A DNA stretch of 64,000 nucleotides. Origin: Gemmatimonadota bacterium. Lineage in GTDB: Bacteria > Gemmatimonadota > Gemmatimonadetes > Gemmatimonadales > Gemmatimonadaceae. Made by a program: the position numbers and the translations under genes. Numbering within the stretch: position 1 is the stretch's first letter; each line of letters starts with the position of its first letter. Below are positions 15,824-26,619 of this stretch, piece by piece. Under the pieces are notes generated by a model, which was not told the DNA's origin, did no database searches, and saw nothing but the letters and a program-made list of their open reading frames with translations. The stretch covers positions 397,966-461,965 of the forward strand of contig PLCA01000002.1 of the NCBI GenBank assembly GCA_003134685.1. Reading direction: 5' to 3'.

Positions 15824-17593
15824 CTATTCTTCCATGATAGCATCAGATACGAAGTAGCCCTTCCCATCTCGTACGAACCCAGCGATCCCGCGGCGCGTGT
15901 TGTCGGTCTCCTCTTCGCGGGAGTCCAGCAACTTTCGACTCGAGCTAAAGCGGCGCCCCGCTTCGATGCAGAACAGATCGCACAGCGCGATTTCGCGTTC
16001 GCACGGTTCGACGCCGCGCTCGTCGATGAGACTCTGAGTCCGCGCGATCACTGCCGCCGTCGCAAATAGATCGATCGCCATGTCCGCCAGCCGCTCGAGC
16101 ATGAGCTGGCTGTCCACTATCTGCTCGCGATGGCGGATGACCAGACGATCGGTCGCCGAGCCAAGCTCGGCCACGTGCTGCTCGAAGTATTCCTTGTGCT
16201 TCTTGAGCCGATCATGGAGCTCGATGTCGAGCGTCGATGTTTGACCGAGTCGAAGCTTCACTCGTGAAGTGGCGTATCCACTCAGCAGTCCGAGATTGCG
16301 CAAAGGCCGCCGCAGGGCCGACCCGACTTCCTTGAGAGCCTCGGCCGGCGCCTGAACTCCGTTCAGCGCGATGAACAGGCGCAAAACCTCGTTCGCGCCC
16401 TCGAATATCCGATTGATGCGGGAGTCGCGGAGCATTCGCTCATACGGATACGGCTTCACGTACCCGCGTCCTCCGGCTAGCTGGACCATTTCGTCGGCGG
16501 CTCGCCACACCATCTCGCTGGCGAACACCTTCGCGCACGCAGCCTCGAGCGAGAAATCATTGTCGCCCCGATCAACCAGCGACGCGAGAATCCCGAGCAT
16601 CGAGTCGGAAGCGTAAATCTCGCTCGCTATCCGCGAGAGCTTGCGCTGAGTGATCTCGAAGTCCGCCAGCGGATGCCCGAACTGCACGCGCTGCTCGGCG
16701 TACGACGCCATCTGATTCAGGGTACGCTTAGTGCCGCCGGTGCATCCCGCCGCGAGAGTGAGTCTGCCGGCATTGAGCACGTGCACCGCGACGCCGAATC
16801 CGCGGCCCACGGCGCCGAGCAGATGATCGACGGGAACCTCGAGCGCCTCGTAGCTCAGCTCCGCCTGTGTCGAGCCGCGGATGCCGAGCTTATGCACGGT
16901 GCCGACAATCTTGAACCCCGGCATGTCGGGGCGGATCAGAAAGGCGGTCATGCGCGGAACGGTTTCGCCGCGGCGCTCGACGAGCGCCTGCGCGAAAGTC
17001 GCAATCACGCCAGCGCGATGGCCATTCCCGATCCAGATCTTCCGTCCGTTGAGCCGCCAGTGCGACTCATCCTTGCTCAGCGTCGCGGTCGTTTTGATGT
17101 TTTGGGCATCCGATCCGACATCCGGCTCGGTCAGCGCGTACGCGGCAAGAAAATCACCGCGCGCAAGCGGCGGCAGATAGCGCTCCTTCTGCTCATCGTC
17201 CCCGTGCAGCACGATCGCCTTGGAGCCAAGTCCGCAGTGGACGCCGACGAGAACGGCAAGCGATGCGTCGACTGCGGACAACGTCTCGAAGACTCGCGCG
17301 TACGCGGACGACGACAGCTCCAGCCCACCGTACTTCTTCGGAATTGTGAGCCCCAGCATCCCCGCCTCGGCAAAAGCGCGGATGACATTCTCGGGGATCG
17401 TCTCTTCCTCGTCGAACTTCGCGGAGTCGATCAGATCGCTCTCCATCTCGCGGAGGCTCTTGATCAGGCGGCGGACGGTGCGCGCCTCGTCGGCGTTCCG
17501 TTCATCGAGCGGGCGCGGATATGGAAAGAGAAGCGAGTCGAGGACTACACCCGCGAAGATCCCGCGGGTGAACGATAATGTCTGCTCAGCCAC
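15824..17593 (-). CDS. Acyl-CoA dehydrogenase, long-chain type with C-terminal extension
   Basis: A 589-residue FAD-dependent acyl-CoA dehydrogenase, first step of fatty-acid beta-oxidation. Family blocks: ALTEPDVGSDAQNIKT (flavin/acyl contact), WIGNGHRA, GRGFGVAVHVLNAGRL, the signature LAGGRGYVKPYPYERMLRDSRI and the catalytic-Glu segment RIFEGANEVLRLF. About 170 residues follow the core, as in VLCAD/ACAD9-like and FadE-type membrane-associated enzymes. GTG 17593 is the start. A small membrane-protein gene lies 38 bp upstream on the same strand. Confidence 0.9.
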   Translation of the reverse strand: MAEQTLSFTRGIFAGVVLDSLLFPYPRPLDERNADEARTVRRLIKSLREMESDLIDSAKFDEEETIPENVIRAFAEAGMLGLTIPKKYGGLELSSSAYARVFETLSAVDASLAVLVGVHCGLGSKAIVLHGDDEQKERYLPPLARGDFLAAYALTEPDVGSDAQNIKTTATLSKDESHWRLNGRKIWIGNGHRAGVIATFAQALVERRGETVPRMTAFLIRPDMPGFKIVGTVHKLGIRGSTQAELSYEALEVPVDHLLGAVGRGFGVAVHVLNAGRLTLAAGCTGGTKRTLNQMASYAEQRVQFGHPLADFEITQRKLSRIASEIYASDSMLGILASLVDRGDNDFSLEAACAKVFASEMVWRAADEMVQLAGGRGYVKPYPYERMLRDSRINRIFEGANEVLRLFIALNGVQAPAEALKEVGSALRRPLRNLGLLSGYATSRVKLRLGQTSTLDIELHDRLKKHKEYFEQHVAELGSATDRLVIRHREQIVDSQLMLERLADMAIDLFATAAVIARTQSLIDERGVEPCEREIALCDLFCIEAGRRFSSSRKLLDSREEETDNTRRGIAGFVRDGKGYFVSDAIMEE

Positions 17594-17631
17594 TCAGATG
17601 GGTCGCTCTGACGACGAGGTTCGAGTACCGT

Positions 17632-18071
17632 TCACGCCGATGAGGGCACTGCGTCGCGCCGCTTCAGCCAGCGCCAGTGGATGCCGAACAGGGCAGCGGC
17701 GAGCACAATGAGAAGGAGATTGCCGACGAGCGAGCGAGTCGCGCGAAAGCGCGCGTTCCCCGTTGCGGTCTCACGCTCGGCGTCGTAAAGACGTCGCAGC
17801 GCGGAGTCGGATGCCGCGGTGTCAACTGCTACTTTGACGGGAGCTACACTCGCGGGCATTGGACCAGCCTGGGCGCGCATCCCGGCCTGATTTTTCATCT
17901 CCACCTTGTACACCTCGAAGTTCGTGAGCGTTCTCCCCATTCTGGTGCCCTCCGCGCGAATGGGATCGCTCAGATCGATCGCGGCATCGACGACCTGTTT
18001 GATGGCGATCAGCATCACGATGACCGTGATGAGACAAACCGCGTAGCCGTACGTCTGCGAAATGCGATTAT

Positions 18072-18084
<13 letters not shown>
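17632..18084 (-). CDS. Small two-helix membrane protein, unknown function
   Basis: A 150-residue protein with one hydrophobic helix near the N-terminus (about residues 13-30, [15 protein letters not shown]) and one near the C-terminus (about 117-137, [17 protein letters not shown]), separated by a polar, probably periplasmic, helical segment. The start ATG 18084 overlaps the 3' end of the DUF255 gene by 13 bp, implying coupling. I do not recognise the family. Confidence 0.7.
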
Positions 18085-20156
<2,072 letters not shown>

Positions 20157-20243
20157 GCTTCCAATGAAGCTATCATCGACCAAAGCGGGTAGTGTCGGCA
20201 ATCTTGACTGCGCGTCCCGCGCACTCTAGCCTTAAGCAATTCA

Positions 20244-20309
20244 CTGTGGCGATGGAGTTCGCCCTCAAGTACCGCAGAGTATCAGCGGTTGATGACTCCT
20301 GCTCGGCCT
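20244..20309 (+). promoter_or_regulatory. Fluoride riboswitch aptamer (crcB motif)
   Basis: The conserved crcB-motif pieces are visible in order: GGCGATGGAGTTCGCC at 20248-20263, the hairpin ACCGC-AGAGTATCA-GCGGT at 20271-20289, and TGATGACTCCTGC immediately after. Fluoride riboswitches bind F- through Mg2+ and raise expression of fluoride-resistance genes. The next gene downstream is a cation/proton antiporter, and crcB itself lies 2.2 kb further on, which strongly supports the call. No covariance search was run. Confidence 0.9.
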
Positions 20310-20336
20310 AGGCCGGAGCGGGAGTTTTTGTTTTTT
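20295..20336 (+). terminator. Intrinsic terminator acting as riboswitch expression platform
   Basis: A stem of ACTCCTGCTCGGCC (20295-20308) with GGCCGGAGCGGGAGT (20311-20325) is followed by a run of T bases to 20336. The 5' arm reuses the ACTCC at the 3' end of the fluoride aptamer, so fluoride-bound aptamer and terminator should be mutually exclusive. This is the usual ON-switch attenuation layout (inference from overlap). Confidence 0.88.
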
Positions 20337-20381
20337 CCACCCGCTCCCCGTGTGCCGCCAACACGTAAACAGGGAGCTTCG

Positions 20382-21572
20382 ATGGATTCCAACGTCTGGC
20401 TGGTCGCAAGTGTGTGGATGGGCCTGGCCCTCCTGGCGAGCATCATCTCCATCAGAATCGGAATCTCGGTCGCACTGATCGAGATCGCTGTTGGAATTCT
20501 TGCAGGAAATCTGTTCGGAATCCACAGCGCACCGTGGATCGATTTTCTGGCCACGTTCGGCTCCGGGCTCCTCACGTTCCTGGCTGGGGCGGAGATCGAT
20601 CCGGCCTCTCTGCGGCGCCACCTGAAGCCCGCCCTTACGATTGGGGCCGTGAGCTTTCTAATTCCTTGTCTTGCAGCGGGCGCGTTCGCTTACTGGGTCG
20701 CCCACTGGGATCGACAAGCCTCCTACATCGCCGGGATTGCCCTTTCGACGACTTCAGTGGCCGTCGTTTACGCGGTGATAATCGAAACGGGCCTGAGCAG
20801 GTCCGAGCTCGGCAAGCTCATTCTCGCCGCCTGCTTCGTCACCGACTTCGGGACGGTCCTCGCGCTGGGCATCATCTTCGCGAATTTCAACGGATGGTTG
20901 GCTCTGTTCGTGGGCGTCACCGCGATCGTTCTCTGGTACCTGCCGCGGCTCACGCGCTTTGTCATCAGGACCGTGGGCCACCGCATCAGCGAGCCTGAGG
21001 TCAAGTTCGTCTTCCTGATTCTCTTTTTGCTCGGTGGATTGGCCAAGGTCGCGCAGAGCGAGGCCGTTCTTCCCGCGTATCTGGTGGGACTCGTCATCGC
21101 CGGAGTTTTTGTCAACGATCGAATCCTGATGGACCGGATGCGCTCGATCGCGTTTTCGATTCTCACTCCGTTCTACTTCATCAAAGCCGGCCTCTATGTT
21201 TCGCTTCCAGCCGTGGCGACAGGCGCCCTCTTGATCGCCGCCTTTCTCGCGGTCAAGATGATTTCAAAAATCGCCGGCGTGATGCCGCTCACCGTGTTGT
21301 TCCGGTTCGACAAAAAGGACGGGATTTACACGACGCTGCTCATGTCGACTGGACTAACGTTCGGAACCATCTCGGCGCTGTTCGGCCTCACGAACAAAAT
21401 CATCAGTCAGGGTCAGTACACGATTCTGGTGACGACGGTCATCGGGAGTGCGATCGTGCCCACACTTATCGCCCAGAGATTCTTCCAGCCCGCGGGACCT
21501 CGCTTCGAGACAACCGAAGAAGACATCGAAACGATGAGTCCACCCGAGTCAAGCCTGCAGCGTCTTCCATGA
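20382..21572 (+). CDS. Cation:proton antiporter (CPA2/Kef-like), fluoride-riboswitch controlled
   Basis: A 396-residue inner-membrane protein with about twelve hydrophobic helices and the CPA2 architecture (FGSGLLTFLAGAEIDPASL; ALSTTSVAVVYAVI; ACFVTDFGTVLALG with the Asp expected in the ion-binding core; VNDRILMDRM). ATG 20382 follows AGGGAG by 5 bases. Its leader holds the fluoride riboswitch, so it is probably induced by fluoride and may export F-/H+ or restore cation/pH balance. Which of these holds is not visible. Antiporters of this class are known riboswitch partners. Confidence 0.88.
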   Translation: MDSNVWLVASVWMGLALLASIISIRIGISVALIEIAVGILAGNLFGIHSAPWIDFLATFGSGLLTFLAGAEIDPASLRRHLKPALTIGAVSFLIPCLAAGAFAYWVAHWDRQASYIAGIALSTTSVAVVYAVIIETGLSRSELGKLILAACFVTDFGTVLALGIIFANFNGWLALFVGVTAIVLWYLPRLTRFVIRTVGHRISEPEVKFVFLILFLLGGLAKVAQSEAVLPAYLVGLVIAGVFVNDRILMDRMRSIAFSILTPFYFIKAGLYVSLPAVATGALLIAAFLAVKMISKIAGVMPLTVLFRFDKKDGIYTTLLMSTGLTFGTISALFGLTNKIISQGQYTILVTTVIGSAIVPTLIAQRFFQPAGPRFETTEEDIETMSPPESSLQRLP

Positions 21573-21953
21573 CCCCGTTACGTCGAGCGACCAGTCGTCC
21601 GGCTGTTCTTCTTCGGTGTTGTGTGGGCGGTACATGATTACCTTCACTCGCTCGAGCGTGATCAGACCGCCACCAACCATCTTGTCCAATTCAGGCAGTA
21701 TCGCCTTGATATTATCCTCGGTTTCGACGCATTCGACGACGATCGGAAGGTCGAGCGACAGCTCCAGAAATTTCGCCGTATGAATGCGGCTGCTTGCGCC
21801 GAAAGCCATGATTCCCTTGGTGACAGTCGCCCCGGCGTAGTGCCGCTTCCTGAGCAGCTGGACGATCGCCCAATACAAGGGCTCACCTTCGTACTTGTCT
21901 CTCTCCCCGATATGAATCCGCATCAGAACACGTTCGCCCTTAAATCCGTGCAT
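21549..21953 (-). CDS. DUF190 protein associated with CrcB
   Basis: A 134-residue protein of the DUF190 family (VLMRIHIGERDKYEGEPLYWAIVQLLR; GATVTKGIMAFGA; LPIVVECVETEDNIKAILPELDKMV). It has a ferredoxin-like PII-related fold and commonly travels with CrcB fluoride channels. It is on the opposite strand to its neighbours, overlapping the 3' end of the antiporter gene by 24 bp, and is divergent from the gene at 22021. A role as a regulatory or accessory subunit of fluoride export is inferred from association. Confidence 0.9.
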   Translation of the reverse strand: MHGFKGERVLMRIHIGERDKYEGEPLYWAIVQLLRKRHYAGATVTKGIMAFGASSRIHTAKFLELSLDLPIVVECVETEDNIKAILPELDKMVGGGLITLERVKVIMYRPHNTEEEQPDDWSLDVTGSWKTLQA

Positions 21954-22020
21954 ACCGCCTCCTCTCTCCTACGATTGCTACTCTTCCGCGGAGCCCTCAG
22001 GAAGATATCGGTATCGGCGC

Positions 22021-22455
22021 ATGAGTAGTCAACAGGCACGGCTCAACGACAACCAGATCCGGCATGTTCTGTCGGTCATGTCGCAGGTGGACTCCGTGCT
22101 GTCCACTATTGAACGGTTGGCGGATTCATCCGACTCACCGTTCGCGCGTGAAGCCAGCGACCTCTCAGCGGAAGAGCGCAAGGCCATTCAGGATCTCGTC
22201 GCGGCGCTCAGATCGAGAATGACAAGCGTATTGGCCACGCTAGGCATTCCCTCGGCGCGCAAAGACATGTCGGCCCGGTGGAGCATCGAATCCGCGCTAC
22301 GGGTCGCCGACGTATCCTTCAGTGACCTCGGGGGCCGACGCCTCCAGGGCTATGGAGATCTCGACCCGGCGACAGCCGACCTCGTGGCGACGCTATCGGT
22401 CGAATTGCGACGCATCACCGAACAGGGAATATTCATGCTCCGGCAACGCCCGTAG
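22021..22455 (+). CDS. Helical protein of unknown function upstream of crcB
   Basis: A 144-residue, mainly helical, soluble protein (MSSQQARLNDNQIRHVLSVM...). It has heptad-like hydrophobic spacing in the first half and no cysteines, signal peptide or membrane segment. It lies 13 bp before the crcB start and 67 bp from the divergent DUF190 gene, so it probably belongs to the fluoride locus. I do not recognise the family. Confidence 0.65.
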   Translation: MSSQQARLNDNQIRHVLSVMSQVDSVLSTIERLADSSDSPFAREASDLSAEERKAIQDLVAALRSRMTSVLATLGIPSARKDMSARWSIESALRVADVSFSDLGGRRLQGYGDLDPATADLVATLSVELRRITEQGIFMLRQRP

Positions 22456-22468
22456 ATATCAACTTCTG

Positions 22469-22858
22469 ATGATCCTATTCCTGATTGCAGTGGGCGGCGC
22501 GGTGGGGTCAGCGCTGCGCTATCTGATCGGCGGTGCGGTCCAACGCTCGAGCGCCAGCGGTTTTCCGGTCGGGACGATGTTCGTCAACGTCGCCGGCTGC
22601 TTTCTCATAGGCGTGTTCGTACGCTATTTGCTCAACATGCAGACCTCAGCCGAATTGCGAGCGCTGCTGGTCGTTGGATTCTGCGGCGGCTTCACCACAT
22701 TCTCGACGTTCAGCTTCGAGACAGTGGGTTTGATAGAGGGCGGTGAATATGCGCGCGCCGCGACCTACATTCTTGGAAGCGTCGTGCTTTGCGTGCTGGC
22801 GACTTTTGCGGGCATGGCCGCTGTGAGCGCGATTGCGGGCGCGAGTAATGCCAGGTGA
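22469..22858 (+). CDS. crcB: Fluoride channel CrcB/Fluc
   Basis: A 129-residue, four-helix membrane protein forming a dual-topology dimeric F- channel that exports fluoride. Hallmarks: GGAVGSALRYLIG at the start, GTMFVNVAGCFLIG, and the pore signature GFCGGFTTFSTFSFE. ATG 22469 gives the canonical length; the longer frame overlaps the upstream gene and is not membrane-like. It is cotranscribed with the helical protein; control by the riboswitch at 20244 would need readthrough across DUF190 antisense sequence, so a separate promoter near 21954-22020 is possible. Confidence 0.96.
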   Translation: MILFLIAVGGAVGSALRYLIGGAVQRSSASGFPVGTMFVNVAGCFLIGVFVRYLLNMQTSAELRALLVVGFCGGFTTFSTFSFETVGLIEGGEYARAATYILGSVVLCVLATFAGMAAVSAIAGASNAR

Positions 22859-22915
22859 TCCTGCCTGCTGGTCCCACCTCTTTACGATGACGAAAACGCA
22901 AATGAGCCTGAGCCA

Positions 22916-24352
22916 ATGACCAAATCAACTAAAGCTGTTCGTGGCGCGAGCAAAACCGCTCGTGGCAACACAACCATTCCGGCGGATCTCGAGAGATTTC
23001 TCTCCGACAACGACCCCGGGATCCACAACGAGCTGTTCGAGTTTCTCCGCATCCCGAGCGTCAGCGCGAAGTCGGACCACAACGCTGACACGAGACGCGC
23101 GGCCGAGTGGGTGAAGGCATCGCTCGACAAGATCGGCGTGCCGGCGAAGATCTATCCCACCGCCGGCCACCCCGTCGTCGTCGGCGAATGGCGAAACGCG
23201 CCCGGAGCGCCGACCGTCCTCATCTACGGCCATTACGACGTTCAGCCGGCCGAGCCGCTCGAGCTCTGGACATCGCCGCCGTTCGAGCCGACAGTGCGCG
23301 ACAAAAAGATCTTCGCGCGTGGATCCGTCGACGACAAAGGTCAAATCTTCCTCCATATCAAAGCGCTCGAGGCGCACCTCGCCACGCGAGGGACGCTTCC
23401 CATCAATGTCGTCGTGATCGTTGAGGGCGAAGAAGAGATTGGTAGTGAAAACCTGGCGGCGTTCGTCGCGGAGCAGAGGAATCTGCTCAAGGCCGACGCG
23501 GTCGTGATCTCCGATTCGGCGATGTTCGCGCCGGGGCTGCCGTCGATTCTCTCTTCACTGCGCGGACTGGCGTACTTCGAGATCAACGTTCAGGGCCCGA
23601 AGGGCGATCTGCACTCGGGCAGCTACGGCGGCGCTGTCGTCAATCCGGCAATGGCGCTCGCGCGCATCCTCGCGACGTTCCACGACAAGGACGGCCACAT
23701 TGCGATTCCCGGCTTCTACAAAAAAGTGCGGGCGTGGGATCCGAAGATCCGGAAGCAGATGCGCTCACTTCCGTTCAGCGACAAGACTCTCATGAAAGAG
23801 ACAGGCGTCAACGCGCTCGGCGGCGAGAAGGGCTACACCACTCTGGAGAAGCTCTGGATTCGTCCTACCTGCGAGGTGAATGGCCAGCTCAGTGGATACA
23901 CGGGCGAGGGCGCAAAAACGGTCCTGCCCGCCAAGGCGATGGCGAAGGTGAGCTGCCGTCTCGTTCCCGATCAGGATCCTGCTGAGATCGAGAAGCTGAT
24001 GAAAGCGCACGTGGCGAAGGTTGCACCGAAGGGGGTGAAGGCCACCGTTCAGGCTCTGCACGGCGGACGCCCGTGGCGCGCCGAGCTTAATGGGCCGATC
24101 TATGACGCGGCGCGGCGAGCGTTACGCGCGGCGTTCGGGAAGGAACCCGTAATCACCGGGGAAGGCGGCTCTATTCCCGTCGTCGGCGACTTCGAGCGCA
24201 TACTCGGCGCGCCGGTTCTCCTCGTGGGCTTTGGACTGCCAGGCGAAAATGCGCATGCGCCCGACGAGTGGATGGGCGAAGAAAATTTCAGGCTCGGCAT
24301 GCGCGCCATGGCCACCCTTTGGGACGAGTACGGAGCAAGCGGCAGGTCCTGA
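22916..24352 (+). CDS. M20-family metallopeptidase / dipeptidase
   Basis: A 478-residue zinc hydrolase of the M20 family (carnosinase/CPG2-like dipeptidases). Metal-binding blocks: VLIYGHYDVQPAEP (His and Asp), ARGSVDDKGQ (bridging Asp), VEGEEEIGS (general base Glu-Glu) and the late GFGLPGENAHAPDEW (His). The intervening lid domain contains QGPKGDLHSGSYGG. Length fits cytosolic non-specific dipeptidases. The first 25 residues are basic and poorly conserved. The patatin gene follows 17 bp downstream. Confidence 0.92.
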   Translation: MTKSTKAVRGASKTARGNTTIPADLERFLSDNDPGIHNELFEFLRIPSVSAKSDHNADTRRAAEWVKASLDKIGVPAKIYPTAGHPVVVGEWRNAPGAPTVLIYGHYDVQPAEPLELWTSPPFEPTVRDKKIFARGSVDDKGQIFLHIKALEAHLATRGTLPINVVVIVEGEEEIGSENLAAFVAEQRNLLKADAVVISDSAMFAPGLPSILSSLRGLAYFEINVQGPKGDLHSGSYGGAVVNPAMALARILATFHDKDGHIAIPGFYKKVRAWDPKIRKQMRSLPFSDKTLMKETGVNALGGEKGYTTLEKLWIRPTCEVNGQLSGYTGEGAKTVLPAKAMAKVSCRLVPDQDPAEIEKLMKAHVAKVAPKGVKATVQALHGGRPWRAELNGPIYDAARRALRAAFGKEPVITGEGGSIPVVGDFERILGAPVLLVGFGLPGENAHAPDEWMGEENFRLGMRAMATLWDEYGASGRS

Positions 24353-24369
24353 CCTTGCCGCGGTCTCCG

Positions 24370-26619
24370 ATGAACGCCCCGGTCTCGAGGATGTTCATGC
24401 GCGCGACGGCCTCGCGCGCGCTCGTCGCGCTCCTTCTGATTTCTCCGATCTGGGCGCGGAGCGAGGCGCAGTCGCCAGCTCAATCAGCGTGCCCAGCCAC
24501 GAGTGTCGGCAAGGTCGCACTGGTCCTGCCGGGCGGCGGTGTCAAAGGAATGGCGCACGTTGGCGTGATCAAGATGCTCGACTCGCTCGGAATCGTGCCC
24601 GACATCGTGGTCGGCACCAGCATGGGCGCCTTCGTTGGTGGGATGTACGCGAGCGGTTATTCGGGCGCCGAGATCGAGCGCTTGACCCGGCAGTACAGTA
24701 TCGGTGCGTACATCGGGCGGTACGCGCCGCGCGGGCCACGCGCGTTCGCGATTTCTGGTGCTTCGGGGGCATCGTTGCTTGGCAGCCAGCTGCCCGGCGA
24801 GCCGACGCCCATCATGCTGCTGCGGCAGGACAACGGAACGTTCGTCGTGGCGACGAGCCTTGCCGATGAAGGCGCGATCAATCTCCTGTTGAGCGCTCTA
24901 CTCGTGCGCGGTGACCTGATCGCGCGCGGCAGTTTCGATTCACTTCCGATTCCGTTTCGCGCCGTGGCCACGGATCTTCACACCGGAGTGCGGGTGACGC
25001 TCGATCATGGCGATCTGGCGCAAGCCATCCGTGCGAGTGTCGCCATCCCGTTCGTCTTCGAGCCGGTGACTATTGATGGCCGACAGCTGGTGGATGGCGG
25101 ACTCAGCGAGAATGTCCCCGTGCGCCTCGCGCGTGAGCTCGGTGCCACGCGTGTCATCCTGTCGCGTCTCGATGGCAGCGGTACCAATGACAGCACCTCG
25201 AGGGGCGCGGCCGCGGGGGGAACGCTCGACATGTTGATAGATCGCATCTTCCTCGATGCCCATCCTCCACTCGGGCCAGGCGACGTCGAGGTGAGCACGA
25301 ATGTCTCGGACATAACCAACCTCGATTTCTCGCCGGGCGTTGTCGCCCAACTAATCGAGCGTGGAGCCGCCGCTGCCCGCGCAATTCCGGCGTCGTCATG
25401 CCTGCCACGTCGCGCACGAGTTGCGCATCTCCTTCCTCCGGTGTCGTCCGCAATCGTCACACAGAACGCGGTCCCGGGCGCCGCGAATCTTCTTCGAAGT
25501 GCCGTCCGGCCATCCGGGTCGCGACTGCCGGCGTGGGTTCGACAGTCTTCGCCGAGTCCCGCCCCTGACACCGCTCGCCTTGCGCTGGACACCGTTCAGG
25601 CACGCCTGGCTCATGCGGGAACGTCCGGCAGCCTGCGAGCGCTCTGGCTCTCGCCGCAACGCGCCACCGGCGACTCGGTCGCGTTTGATCCGATCATACG
25701 ATGGGCGGATGAGCGCACGATTGGGGCGGGAGCGGCTTACGACAACAATCTCGGTGCTCAGGCCTGGGTCGCGATCGCCAATCGACACGCCATTCTTCGC
25801 CGGGGATTTCCAGCGCTGGAGAGCGGTGGCCGACTCACACTGGGAACTCGACGTCAGGAGGGTTTCATATCCCTTCGACGATCGGACACCGACGTGACGT
25901 ATTCCGTCAGTCCATTCGCCTTGCTCATGGTGGGTCGGGAGAGCGAGCCTTTCTTTGCCGAAGGTCCAGGCGGAGTGTCCACCCAGGTCGAGCTGCCGAC
26001 CGCGTCGGATCAACTGCTGGAGCTCGGTATGGACGTGCCTATCAATGCAAAGTGGACGGTGCAGACGGGAGCGCTGGTTCGGCGATGGCACGGCGGACTC
26101 ACGGATACAGCACGCACGCCGACGCCGATAGGCGTGGCGTTACGAGTCGATCATGCCGACGACACGAAACCGCAGTTCGGCCGGCTGGATCTGGAATGGA
26201 ATCAGCGCTATAAACGAGCGAGCGCGCATTTCTCGCTGCTTACCAACACCCCCTTCGCACGATTCACCAGCACACTTCGCGCGGGCGCAGCGAGTGTCGA
26301 AGCGCCTTACAGCGCGTGGTTCCTGTTGGGCGGAACCGACGGCTTTCCGGGTCTGAACGTGGGCGAGTCAATCGGGACATGGGCTGCATCATACATGCTC
26401 GATGGCGCGCATCATCTTTACGGACCGCTGAACACACAAGTCACGGCGATGACGGGTACGGTGAGCAGGAACGCCAGCCGCGCGTTCGGAGGTGCGTGGC
26501 TGTTCGGTGCGCGGGTCGGCATCGGCGCGGACTCGCCAATCGGACCGGTCCGTCTTCAGTACGGGCTCTCGGCCAACGGGCGTCGACAATGGTTCGCGCG
26601 CATCGGTCGCTGGATCTGA
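24370..26619 (+). CDS. Patatin-like phospholipase with C-terminal beta-barrel
   Basis: About 749 residues. A signal peptide (MFMRATASRALVALLLISPIW) is followed by a patatin hydrolase domain: oxyanion GGGVKG, nucleophile GTSMG and the catalytic Asp motif VDGGLSEN. The C-terminal 350 residues are barrel-like (alternating strands ending QWFARIGRWI), as in PlpD-type surface patatins (type Vd autotransporters) and NTE-family proteins fused to Omp85-like barrels. It should act at or outside the outer membrane on phospholipids. A second in-frame ATG at 24391 sits closer to the signal peptide. Confidence 0.9.
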   Translation: MNAPVSRMFMRATASRALVALLLISPIWARSEAQSPAQSACPATSVGKVALVLPGGGVKGMAHVGVIKMLDSLGIVPDIVVGTSMGAFVGGMYASGYSGAEIERLTRQYSIGAYIGRYAPRGPRAFAISGASGASLLGSQLPGEPTPIMLLRQDNGTFVVATSLADEGAINLLLSALLVRGDLIARGSFDSLPIPFRAVATDLHTGVRVTLDHGDLAQAIRASVAIPFVFEPVTIDGRQLVDGGLSENVPVRLARELGATRVILSRLDGSGTNDSTSRGAAAGGTLDMLIDRIFLDAHPPLGPGDVEVSTNVSDITNLDFSPGVVAQLIERGAAAARAIPASSCLPRRARVAHLLPPVSSAIVTQNAVPGAANLLRSAVRPSGSRLPAWVRQSSPSPAPDTARLALDTVQARLAHAGTSGSLRALWLSPQRATGDSVAFDPIIRWADERTIGAGAAYDNNLGAQAWVAIANRHAILRRGFPALESGGRLTLGTRRQEGFISLRRSDTDVTYSVSPFALLMVGRESEPFFAEGPGGVSTQVELPTASDQLLELGMDVPINAKWTVQTGALVRRWHGGLTDTARTPTPIGVALRVDHADDTKPQFGRLDLEWNQRYKRASAHFSLLTNTPFARFTSTLRAGAASVEAPYSAWFLLGGTDGFPGLNVGESIGTWAASYMLDGAHHLYGPLNTQVTAMTGTVSRNASRAFGGAWLFGARVGIGADSPIGPVRLQYGLSANGRRQWFARIGRWI

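Noticed and set aside
15655-15867. Seventy-codon minus-strand frame between amidase and acyl-CoA dehydrogenase
   Set aside because: Overlaps the dehydrogenase 3' end and consists of inverted-repeat sequence; no ribosome site or conserved fold.
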